Below, in pieces: positions 57,117 to 64,000 of a stretch of DNA of 64,000 bases. Made by a program: the position numbers and the translations under genes. Each line of letters begins with the position of its first letter. Positions within the stretch are counted from its first letter, which is position 1. The stretch comes from Alphaproteobacteria bacterium LSUCC0684 (GTDB lineage: Bacteria > Pseudomonadota > Alphaproteobacteria > Puniceispirillales > UBA1172). The DNA lies in assembly GCA_041228335.1 (NCBI GenBank), contig CP166130.1, positions 2,132,638 through 2,196,637 on the forward strand, in the 5' to 3' direction. The notes below the pieces were generated by a model, which was not told the origin of the DNA, did not search any database, and was given only the letters and a program-made list of their open reading frames with translations.

Positions 57117-58559
57117 ATGAGATACTACCAGAACTATATCAACGGCAAATACATCGATGGTGGCGCAGGAAGGATTGACGTGACCAATCCGGCCACTGGT
57201 GAGGTGATTGGCCAGCATGCGCTTGCTGATGCGGCGGATGTGGACAAGGCGGTGGCCGCTGCGCGCGCCCTTCACGTGTCGGGACGGTTTTCCGGCTTAA
57301 GGCCGGTGGAACGCGGGCGCATGGTGCAAGCCATGGGCCGATATCTTCTGACAGAGAAGGATGAGCTCGCGGCACTCCTTACGCTCGAGCAGGGCAAACC
57401 CCTATGGGAGAGCCATATCGAGATCGAAGGAGCGGCCCGGTATTTCGAATATTACGGCAATCAGGCGGAAACCGTTGAAGGCAGATCAATCCCCCTCGGG
57501 GATGGGTATCTTGATTTCACGGTACATGAACCTTACGGCGTTTCCGCCCAGATCATCCCGTGGAACTATCCGGTTGAAATGACCGCCCGTTCACTTTCAG
57601 CGGCGCTTGCCACCGGCAATGCCACGGTCATCAAGTCCCCTGAACTCACCCCGCTCACCCATTACATCTTTGCCCGCGCCGCCGAAACTGCCGGCCTGCC
57701 GGATGGGGCCGTCAATTTCCTCTGCGGTCTTGGGCATGAGGCTGGCGCGGCGCTTGCGTCCCATCCCGGGGTCAACCAGATCGTCTTCACGGGATCGGTG
57801 GCGACCGGCATCGCGATTGCTACCGCGGCAGCGCAAAATATCGTCCCCGCTGTGCTTGAACTAGGGGGCAAATCGGCTGCGATCGTGCATGAAGATGCGG
57901 ATCTTGACGCGTTTGAACATGACCTCCGCTGGGGGATCTTCTTCAATGCAGGGCAGGTCTGCTCGGCCATGTCGCGGGTTATCGTGCATTCATCCCGACA
58001 TCAGGAGATGCTGGAACGGGCGGCGAAGGTAGCCAATTCCCTCAAGGTGGATGAGGGCAGCAACCTGCCCGAGTTTGGCGCCAATATGGGGGCGATGGTC
58101 TCAACCGCCCAACGTGACCGCGCCGAAGCCATGATCGCCAACGCCGAATGCGAAGGGGCGAAGATTATCACCGGCGGGCATCGGCTCAACCGCGAAGGGG
58201 CGTTTCTCGAGCCCACCATCCTTGCCTGTGAGGCCGATACAAGCATCGCCCGAGAAGAAGTCTTCGGCCCGGTCCTGAGCGTCATCAGTTTTGATGATGA
58301 CGAGGACGCCATCGCCAAGGCAAATTCAACCGAATACGGGCTGGTGGCAGGGATCTTCACACGTGATCTTGACCGCGCAACGGCCGCGGCTAGCCGCCTA
58401 AGAGCCGGGCAGGTTTTTGTCAATGAATGGTATGCCGGCGGGGTTGAAACGCCTTTCGGTGGCTATGGCAAATCCGGCTATGGCCGCGAGAAGGGCCGCG
58501 AAGCTTTATGGAATTACGTGCAGACCAAGAACATCGCCATCCGCTGTCGTCAGCACTGA
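57117..58559 (+). CDS. NAD(P)-dependent aldehyde dehydrogenase
   Basis: 480 residues from ATG 57117, with GGAGG upstream. It has the ALDH set: PWNYP.E near 150 (VEMTARSLSAAL follows), FTGSVATG, general base Glu in LELGGKS, nucleophile Cys in NAGQVCSAMSR, and EVFGPVLSV. It would oxidise an aldehyde from the pathway, for example a betaine-like aldehyde or alpha-ketoglutarate semialdehyde. Last gene of the regulator arm. Confidence 0.92.
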   Translation: MRYYQNYINGKYIDGGAGRIDVTNPATGEVIGQHALADAADVDKAVAAARALHVSGRFSGLRPVERGRMVQAMGRYLLTEKDELAALLTLEQGKPLWESHIEIEGAARYFEYYGNQAETVEGRSIPLGDGYLDFTVHEPYGVSAQIIPWNYPVEMTARSLSAALATGNATVIKSPELTPLTHYIFARAAETAGLPDGAVNFLCGLGHEAGAALASHPGVNQIVFTGSVATGIAIATAAAQNIVPAVLELGGKSAAIVHEDADLDAFEHDLRWGIFFNAGQVCSAMSRVIVHSSRHQEMLERAAKVANSLKVDEGSNLPEFGANMGAMVSTAQRDRAEAMIANAECEGAKIITGGHRLNREGAFLEPTILACEADTSIAREEVFGPVLSVISFDDDEDAIAKANSTEYGLVAGIFTRDLDRATAAASRLRAGQVFVNEWYAGGVETPFGGYGKSGYGREKGREALWNYVQTKNIAIRCRQH

Positions 58560-58633
58560 CCCAAACCAGACAATCAAAACACACCGAGAGACATTTCACA
58601 TAAAATATAATTGGCATGTAACAAGATCAGTTT

Positions 58634-59062
58634 TCAGCAATCTGCAATATACGTAGCAGCCTTGTCAGCCAGCCCTGTACGATATTGGAGTATTGAGAGC
58701 TTATCTGTACCCCTATCAAATATATAGAGTTCAATAGTTGACAAAACTAAGGATAAGAAAATCATAGTAGAACCTTCAGAGAGAAGGATAACATTTCCAC
58801 CTGAGTTTTTAATGCTTTTTCCAGCACCAAACTCTATATCGTAAGAACCATCTGACTCCCTAATTAATCTATTTACCCCACCACTATAACCATCGTTCAC
58901 CCAGCGACCACTAGTATCTAAAGTATTAGGGAAATAATAGGCTTTTCCGTGTGCCTCACCACAACTAATAATTGTTTCAGCACTCACTTCGGATATTAGC
59001 GTTAAAGGTATAATTGCAATAACTAGTTGAAGTTTTTTGTAAAATTCCTGTATTTTTGCCAT
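58634..59062 (-). CDS. AT-rich exported protein, unrecognised
   Basis: A 142-residue protein with a signal peptide (KKLQLVIAIIPLTLISEVSA, cleavage near residue 28) and a beta-rich mature part with two cysteines (ISC near the start, ADC at the end) that may pair. Base composition is much more AT-rich than the genes on either side, and codons such as ATA and TTA are frequent, suggesting recent transfer. I recognise no family. Confidence 0.6.
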   Translation of the reverse strand: MAKIQEFYKKLQLVIAIIPLTLISEVSAETIISCGEAHGKAYYFPNTLDTSGRWVNDGYSGGVNRLIRESDGSYDIEFGAGKSIKNSGGNVILLSEGSTMIFLSLVLSTIELYIFDRGTDKLSILQYRTGLADKAATYIADC

Positions 59063-59292
59063 TTTCTATCCCCCTCTAGAGTTTTGCTAAAAATTTTTTA
59101 GGCTTAAATCGAAAACAATAAGTGTTCAGAATAAGTTAAAAAAATGAATATTTTATTAATTTTTCAATTTTTTATAGCTGTAATCAATCGAAATAATTAA
59201 CTCAATAATAGAATGTATATTTTGGTAAAAAATAGAGCCAGAGAATGATTTCTAATCTTGCTTACGCGCTTGAACCTTGTGACCCCTCAATC
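59063..59292. other. AT-rich gene-free stretch
   Basis: About 230 bases of very AT-rich sequence with runs of A and T and no supported gene, RNA or repeat. It links the AT-rich exported-protein gene to the truncated fragment and probably came in with the former. Confidence 0.4.
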
Positions 59293-59484
59293 TTATGAAA
59301 TTATCCCCGGAAAAATCATATTTTCAGAATGAGCATGGGTTTCCAGAAAGTGCGGAATAGCCCGACCTTGGGGCAGCGGTTCATCACTACCTGGGGTCAG
59401 ATCGGCGTAATCGATCATAAAGCCGCGCGGTTGGCTAAAGACGCCGACCTCAGGACTCGCGTATCCGGGCCCGCAGCATTCCAT
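59293..59484 (-). pseudogene. Truncated gene start, possibly selenium-binding-protein (SBP56)-like
   Basis: A 63-residue frame starts at ATG 59484 behind a strong GGGAGATAAG ribosome site. The N-terminus MECCGPGYASP resembles the CGPGYASP start of SBP56/methanethiol-oxidase proteins, which are ~450 residues long. The frame then stops at the AT-rich border. It looks like the 5' end of a real gene cut by rearrangement. It begins 23 bases after the binding-protein gene, so they were probably one operon. The family link rests on a short match only. Confidence 0.35.
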
Positions 59485-59507
59485 GATCTTATCTCCCTTG
59501 CCGTACC

Positions 59508-60389
59508 CTATGAAAGCCTGAGGCAGATTTCATCATAGGCATGACGCCGCGTGATCTTGCCGTCATGGGCGAAGATATCGAGCATGGCCTCAAACCCCGC
59601 ATCGGTGATATGCATCTCCGGTGGCCAGCACCCCATATTCTGATAAGCGGCGATGCAATCGGCCAGCACATCCTCATCAATATTTGGGAAAAGAGGCTTT
59701 TCTGCTTTGGCGATATCCCGTGCCGAGGTCGTGTTCATATAGACCCTTGTCTTGGCATAGGCCCGCATGAACGCCGCCCCCTCCGCGCTCACAAGCCATT
59801 CGGGCATGGCCGCGAGGCTGGAAAACGCGCAAGACCCAACCATCGGGCCGAGCGCGGCCACGATAAAGCCGATACCATCGGCTTCGAGTTGTTGCGGGGC
59901 CGGGCCTTGCTGGTGGATATACTGCCCCCTGCCTTCCCGGAAGGCGGCGTCCATCTCCTTGGCGTTGCCGGCATCGATCATTTTAATGCGCGAGATATCT
60001 ATCCCCGCCTTGTGGCAGGCATATTTGAACATGGTCATGGGCTGGCCACCGTGATGCACCAGCACCTCCGCGCCCTCGAGGGAAGACCAGGAAAAATCCG
60101 GATCAACCTCACGTCCGGTGAGGAAGAACCCGTCCATATCGTTGATCAGCGCGAAATGCCTAGCCTTGGGTGCCTCGCCTTTTTCAAGGGACGAAAACCC
60201 CTGACTGATGGTGGACTGAACGACATGGGCTGTACCATCATCCAGCGCTTTTAATGCCGAGACGCCAGGCTTGGCGACGCTCCAGTCACACTCAACCCCC
60301 TCTTCTTCCAGAAACCCGCCGGTGATTGTTGAGATCAACGGAGAATAGAACGCGGAAAACAGGGTAAACTGGATATGTATCTTGGCCAT
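59508..60389 (-). CDS. NMT1/THI5-like substrate-binding-domain protein, no signal peptide
   Basis: 293 residues from ATG 60389; a TTG five codons earlier is possible. MAKIHIQFTLFSAFYSPLISTITGGFLEEEG matches the SsuA/ThiY-type fold (core F.AFYSP...T..GFLEEEG), followed by GVSALKALDDGTAHVVQ and a DMDGFFLTGR strand. The start runs directly into the fold, so there is no export signal, and no ABC permease is near. Function is unknown; cytosolic members of this fold include THI5-type pyrimidine synthases, but the His-rich THI5 signature is not obvious. Confidence 0.8.
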   Translation of the reverse strand: MAKIHIQFTLFSAFYSPLISTITGGFLEEEGVECDWSVAKPGVSALKALDDGTAHVVQSTISQGFSSLEKGEAPKARHFALINDMDGFFLTGREVDPDFSWSSLEGAEVLVHHGGQPMTMFKYACHKAGIDISRIKMIDAGNAKEMDAAFREGRGQYIHQQGPAPQQLEADGIGFIVAALGPMVGSCAFSSLAAMPEWLVSAEGAAFMRAYAKTRVYMNTTSARDIAKAEKPLFPNIDEDVLADCIAAYQNMGCWPPEMHITDAGFEAMLDIFAHDGKITRRHAYDEICLRLS

Positions 60390-60513
60390 GGGTGCAATGC
60401 TCAAATGGTTGGATCAACCCTTATACCATCATTTTTTGACCACCGATGCAATGGGGGGTGTTGGTGGGCAGGCTGTATTTAACATAGACAATATCATTTG
60501 GGTTGAGGGTGTG

Positions 60514-60519
60514 TATAAT
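60514..60519 (+). promoter_or_regulatory. TATAAT-like -10 element upstream of the gmd remnant
   Basis: A perfect TATAAT lies 53 bases before the gmd start codon, with no good -35 hexamer at 16-18 bases. It may be the old promoter of the polysaccharide operon. Confidence 0.35.
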
Positions 60520-60572
60520 CGCTACAGGAAGAATATAGAGAACATGAATCCAATATAGTAAGGCTTTAATCG

Positions 60573-60625
60573 ATGAAAAAAGCACTGATCACGGGTGTGA
60601 CGGGGCAGGACGGGGCGTATCTAGC
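60573..60625 (+). pseudogene. gmd: 5' remnant of GDP-mannose 4,6-dehydratase
   Basis: From ATG 60573 the frame reads MKKALITGVTGQDGAYLA, the exact N-terminal Rossmann loop of Gmd (about 18 codons). Then homology ends abruptly at the junction near 60625. Gmd normally is ~350 residues and starts GDP-fucose or related sugar pathways, which fits the glycosyltransferases downstream. Confidence 0.7.
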
Positions 60626-60844
60626 GCGGTTGAGATCGCGGCTGGCGGAAATGGGGGTGCAGCTGGCGCGGGTGATCTCGAAGCGGTGAAAGCAGCGGTC
60701 ATGTCGGCAATTGCCGAAAACCTGGCACAGTTCAAACACCCGCGCGAGATCGTTTTTGTCGACAGCCTCCCACAAAATAGCATGGGCAAGGTCCAGAAAA
60801 ACATTCTCCGCGATGCGTATAAGGGGGTGATGGACCGGGGGTAG
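60626..60844 (+). pseudogene. 3' remnant of an acyl/malonyl-CoA synthetase (MatB-like)
   Basis: In a different frame from the gmd piece, 72 codons run to a TAG stop. Their product contains AENLAQFKHPREIVFVDSLP and NSMGKVQKNILRDAY, the C-terminal AMP-binding-domain end with the catalytic Lys (GKVQKN). This form is closest to malonyl-CoA synthetases. The upstream ~450 residues are missing. It is joined directly to the gmd start, so a deletion or recombination fused the two. Confidence 0.7.
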
Positions 60845-61032
60845 GGTGATTGCAGGATGATGCCTTAAGAAGTCAGTCAAAAAAATGAATGAATTTAAAG
60901 TTGTTCTGTATCAATTCACCAAATATACATAGAAGTGGTATAGAAATGCTTGTTTTTCTGCATGTTGATTTTGATATCAAGAAAGACTAACCCTTGTGAA
61001 CCCAATCGACCTAAAGTCTTATACATAATCCA

Positions 61033-61914
61033 ATGCATTCAATAATTATCAGAAAAATTCTTTACATGCTACGGAGGCTGGAAGGTGTAAACAAGGTTGA
61101 AAACCTGAATTTTAATGACTGCATCCAGATATGTTTTTCACCGTCTGATATTCATCTGGGTGATGTCCTGTTCTGGCTGCCTACACTTGTTATGATCAGA
61201 AAACAGGGCGTTGACCAGAGTATTGATTGGGGTGAAAAATCTATCCTAATTTCCCAGGAAATGGATCATTATCTGAACGCACCTTATATATCTGGCGAAG
61301 ACAAGACTCCAAACAGTATCGGTTTTGCCAACAGCCTCAGCCGCCAGACTCATAATGTGTGGTTTTCTCCTTTTGACCTGGATTTGAAAGACAGTATTGC
61401 ACAGAGCATTTTTTTACTTTTTGCAAATCATATTGAGAGGCTGGGTAAACCAGTTGTCAGTTTTCAAGACTGTATCGAAAAGGTCAAACAGCCTGGTTTT
61501 TTCAACACAGCCCCCTCACCCGAACTTGAAGAAATGGCATACGGGGCCAGCGTTGTCTGTCTTGATGCCGTTGCAAGGCAAAATCTTGCCAGACCGAAGC
61601 GTGACAAAATCCTCCAGAGCATATCACATCAGCATGATCATAAATTTCTGTTTATCGGGACAACACCAATCGGGACACTTCCAGAAAACTGTATCAACGC
61701 TATTTGTCGGTTTAGCCTGCCGGAATTGATGTCGCTACCGAGGTATGGTGCAAAAAACTTCATTGGCTTTGATAATTTCTGGGCACATTATTTCTCCTTG
61801 CATAACATCTCCTGTGAGATCACTTTTCGAGGTGCTTACTCACAAAAATCACATCAATTTCATCTCCAGTATTGCATCGATGCATTCAAGGATAACGACG
61901 ACAACCCACTTTGA
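61033..61914 (+). CDS. Hypothetical protein in polysaccharide region, possible GT-B/GT9-like
   Basis: A 293-residue cytosolic protein, AT-richer than the main window. A segment SPSDIHLGDVLFWLPTLVMIR resembles the S..GD......P.L start of GT9-type transferases (core HLGDVLFWLP), and FIGFDNFWAHYFSLHNI near the end recalls their H..A acceptor helix. No firm family match. It lies upstream of a GT9 heptosyltransferase-like gene in the same direction, which supports a surface-glycan role. ATG 61033 is not preceded by a strong ribosome site; a later Met at 61060 is possible. Confidence 0.6.
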   Translation: MHSIIIRKILYMLRRLEGVNKVENLNFNDCIQICFSPSDIHLGDVLFWLPTLVMIRKQGVDQSIDWGEKSILISQEMDHYLNAPYISGEDKTPNSIGFANSLSRQTHNVWFSPFDLDLKDSIAQSIFLLFANHIERLGKPVVSFQDCIEKVKQPGFFNTAPSPELEEMAYGASVVCLDAVARQNLARPKRDKILQSISHQHDHKFLFIGTTPIGTLPENCINAICRFSLPELMSLPRYGAKNFIGFDNFWAHYFSLHNISCEITFRGAYSQKSHQFHLQYCIDAFKDNDDNPL

Positions 61915-62065
61915 CACCATTGAGCTGGATACTCCTTGATCTCTTTTTTGCCTTTGAATGGACACCATGAAATTATCAAATTAATATTGAAATTTCATGC
62001 TAACCAGCAAATCAGTCATCCTGTATTGACTGACACAGAAAGACGCCTGAGGTTGATGTAAAAAA

Positions 62066-63091
62066 ATGAGAATTTTGTTCATCAAATTTGGTGGCATTGG
62101 CGATGTTATCCAGGCAGCGGCAGCATTAAGTGCGTTCCGCATCGAAAACCCTGAGTTTCATGTGGAATGGGTGGTCGGCGAAGGAATTGCACCTCTGCTG
62201 TCCAAGATGGCAGTGGCTGACAAAATTCATGCGATTGATGACCAATCCCTGGTTACTGGCCCAACCTTGAAAAGAGCATGGATATTAGTCAAGGTAGCGT
62301 TCTTTCTTTCTAGTCAGGGGAAATTTAACCAGGTTATCGTCGGGTATAATAACTGGAAATATCGGCTACTCCCGGCATTTGTCCAACGCAATCAAACAAG
62401 GCACTTTTCCTCACAATCAAACAGACCGTCCCCGCTGCAGCATCGCAGCAGGGTCTATGAATATTTCCGATTGCTGACATCCGAGGAAGGCAAGGAACTG
62501 AATATCACCAAAGCCATGCAAACAATTGGGACAACCCTGTCTGAAGCACTGCAATCTCCCGCCTGTTTTTTGCCTGATAAGTATATTGTCATTGTTCCCG
62601 GGGGGGCAAAAAATCACATCAGTGATGATTTCCTGAGACGCTGGCCCATTGAGCATTACCGATCCCTGTCAGAAAAGCTTATTCGGGAAGGTGCCAATAT
62701 TGTTATTGCTGGCGGGCCTGATGACACATGGGTATCCGACACCTTTACAGACCTGCCTATTTATGACCTTGTTGGAAAAATTGACCTTTTGGAACTGTTT
62801 TCTGTGATGAATGTGTCACAGATGGTCATAACACATGACACAGGCCCTCTTCATATGGCTGTGATGAGCAAGGCACCGTTGATTGCTGTTTTTGGCCCAA
62901 CCCCCTGCCATGCAATCATCCCTGCGGGGCGCGAAAAGACAATCATTCATCATGCCCTTTATAGTGTTCCTTGCGCCCCATGTTACAGCGGAAAAAATTA
63001 TGCCCCGTGCGACAGACCGCTCTGCATGGAAAATGTAAAACCTGAGCATGTTTTCAATTCTGCAAAACAGTTTATGAGAAAGAGCACATAA
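62066..63091 (+). CDS. GT9 family glycosyltransferase (heptosyltransferase-like)
   Basis: A 341-residue GT-B enzyme: MRILFIKFGGIGDVIQAAAAL at the start (core K.GGIGD), VPGGAKN..RRWP..HYRSL for donor phosphate binding, IAGGPDD, and THDTGPLHMAV, then FGPT.C and a cysteine cluster CAPCYSGK...C..PLC near the end. It transfers a heptose or similar sugar onto lipopolysaccharide or a related glycan. The C-rich tail is seen in several GT9 proteins. Confidence 0.92.
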   Translation: MRILFIKFGGIGDVIQAAAALSAFRIENPEFHVEWVVGEGIAPLLSKMAVADKIHAIDDQSLVTGPTLKRAWILVKVAFFLSSQGKFNQVIVGYNNWKYRLLPAFVQRNQTRHFSSQSNRPSPLQHRSRVYEYFRLLTSEEGKELNITKAMQTIGTTLSEALQSPACFLPDKYIVIVPGGAKNHISDDFLRRWPIEHYRSLSEKLIREGANIVIAGGPDDTWVSDTFTDLPIYDLVGKIDLLELFSVMNVSQMVITHDTGPLHMAVMSKAPLIAVFGPTPCHAIIPAGREKTIIHHALYSVPCAPCYSGKNYAPCDRPLCMENVKPEHVFNSAKQFMRKST

Positions 63092-63179
63092 GTTTGTCTC
63101 AAAATCATCTGCACAATCGGTTTGATTATAAAATCAGAACCTTTATCATCATCAGATTTTCACCTTTGTGGACAGGGTC

Positions 63180-63905
63180 ATGTTAACTGTCTGCGTCGTC
63201 ACCTTTAATGCTGAACACTGCATAGAAAAGACACTCCGCAATCTGGTGAAAAACAATGTTGTCACAAGAATTATCGTCAAGGATGGGTTATCGCATGACC
63301 GAACACCCGAAATTGTGAACACTTTTGATGACAGTCGTATAGAGTTTGTTTCAAGAAAAGATAATGGTATTTATAATGCCATGAATCAGGCCATGAATAT
63401 GGTCAAAGATGGATCATATTTTGTTTTTATTAATGCCGATGACATACTGATCAATGAAAATTTTGATGCGGTTAATTTTACAGGACATGATGTTTTCATT
63501 TCACCTGTTATCTTGTCCCAAAATGGCAAACGCATAAAAATTCACTGCCCTGATATCACAAAAATCAACAGGATGAATGTGCATCATCAGGGTTTTTTCT
63601 GCCGTAAATCAGCACATACCCCACGCTTTAATCCATCACTGGGTTTGCTCGCCGACCTTGCGTGGATGCGTGAGGTCATCAATTTTTGCGGCCTTGAAAA
63701 GGTATATTGTGCTGATATTCCGCTTTCTGAGGCAACTCTTTGCGGTGTTTCTGATCGCCAACCCCAAGCACGCATTAAATCAAGGTTTTTATACCATGCC
63801 TATTTCAAGTCGAATATATTCCGTGATGTTAATTTGTATAAAGACATTACAAAATTGATTTTCGGCCAAAGAATAAAATTGCTGGTCAGAAAGATCATAA
63901 ACTGA
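63180..63905 (+). CDS. GT2 family glycosyltransferase
   Basis: 241 residues from ATG 63180; GTG 63168 would add four. MLTVCVVTFNAEHCIEKTLRNL is the GT-A start, VKDGLSHDRTPEIV a nucleotide-sugar strand, and FVFINADDI the metal-binding DDX motif; NGIYNAMNQAM is typical of colanic-acid/WcaA-type enzymes. Low GC and isolation from housekeeping genes fit a variable surface-glycan locus. Confidence 0.9.
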   Translation: MLTVCVVTFNAEHCIEKTLRNLVKNNVVTRIIVKDGLSHDRTPEIVNTFDDSRIEFVSRKDNGIYNAMNQAMNMVKDGSYFVFINADDILINENFDAVNFTGHDVFISPVILSQNGKRIKIHCPDITKINRMNVHHQGFFCRKSAHTPRFNPSLGLLADLAWMREVINFCGLEKVYCADIPLSEATLCGVSDRQPQARIKSRFLYHAYFKSNIFRDVNLYKDITKLIFGQRIKLLVRKIIN

Positions 63906-63938
63906 AGCCATGAAGGATATCTACGAGGCCCCTTATCA

Positions 63939-64000
63939 ATGAAAATGTCATTCTTGCCACATTTCCTTAAGAGACATGTTGAAGGAAGGCCATATCTGGC
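63939..64000 (+). CDS. Possible start of a further gene, cut by the window
   Basis: An open frame from ATG 63939 (MKMSFLPHFLKRHVEGRPYL) runs off the end. GAGG lies ten bases before it. Too short to classify. Confidence 0.3.
   Translation, partial: MKMSFLPHFLKRHVEGRPYL

Noticed and set aside
59329-59538. A plus-strand open frame of 69 codons
   Set aside because: It is antisense to the fragment that has a strong ribosome site and shows no homology.

Overview
The window looks like a chromosomal segment of an alphaproteobacterium. Evidence: the pheA / SRP RNA / dnaX / ybaB / recR block, the hemC-hemD-mitofilin-like-hemY block divergent from tsaD-gpsA, a membrane-anchored CycM-type cytochrome c, and GC-rich genes with NAD, TRAP-transporter and N-methylamine enzymes typical of marine lineages. 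A free-living marine heterotroph (Rhodospirillales, SAR116 or a related group) is my inference; no species can be named from the sequence.

Layout. (1) 1-5.8 kb: a catabolic operon with a fused DctQ-DctM TRAP permease, an HpsN-type sulfopropanediol/histidinol dehydrogenase, a Zn alcohol dehydrogenase, a small exported Rap1a/Tai-like protein and a tartrate/D-malate dehydrogenase. It suggests uptake and oxidation of a small anionic compound such as dihydroxypropanesulfonate. (2) 5.9-9.7 kb: uracil permease, tRNA-Arg, Gpt and an orphan sensor kinase. (3) 9.9-40.5 kb: mostly housekeeping genes. These are rpmH-rnpA-yidD-yidC-engB-argB-HAD-dapD-dapE, then def-fmt-truA, rmuC, recR-ybaB-dnaX-ffs-pheA-kdsB, cycM-hisN-ghrA, an M17 peptidase, a MATE exporter, a lipid-A-type glycosyltransferase trio, gpsA-tsaD, hemC-hemD-mitofilin-like-hemY and tRNA-Thr.

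(4) 40.5-58.6 kb: an accessory catabolic cluster. It holds two DMGDH/GcvT-type demethylating oxidases, a non-pyrrolysine MttB homologue, two Rieske oxygenases, three tandem enolase-superfamily enzymes, an aminotransferase of the glutamate-semialdehyde mutase type, a quinone-reductase-like MDR, an aldehyde dehydrogenase and an RpiR regulator. The minus-strand genes overlap by ATGA from the large oxidase through the third enolase-superfamily gene, and the aminotransferase follows after a 4-base gap. The regulator and its two downstream genes run divergently. The set fits stepwise N-demethylation and dehydration of an N-methylated (hydroxy)proline-like betaine. The exact substrate is not decided by the sequence, and no transporter is present.

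(5) 58.6-64 kb: a rearranged, AT-richer boundary and the start of a surface-polysaccharide region. It contains an AT-rich exported orphan, a truncated gene fragment, a leaderless NMT1/THI5-like binding protein, a scar joining the 5' end of gmd to the 3' end of a malonyl-CoA-synthetase-like gene, and glycosyltransferases.

No CRISPR array, intact insertion sequence, prophage or rRNA was seen.
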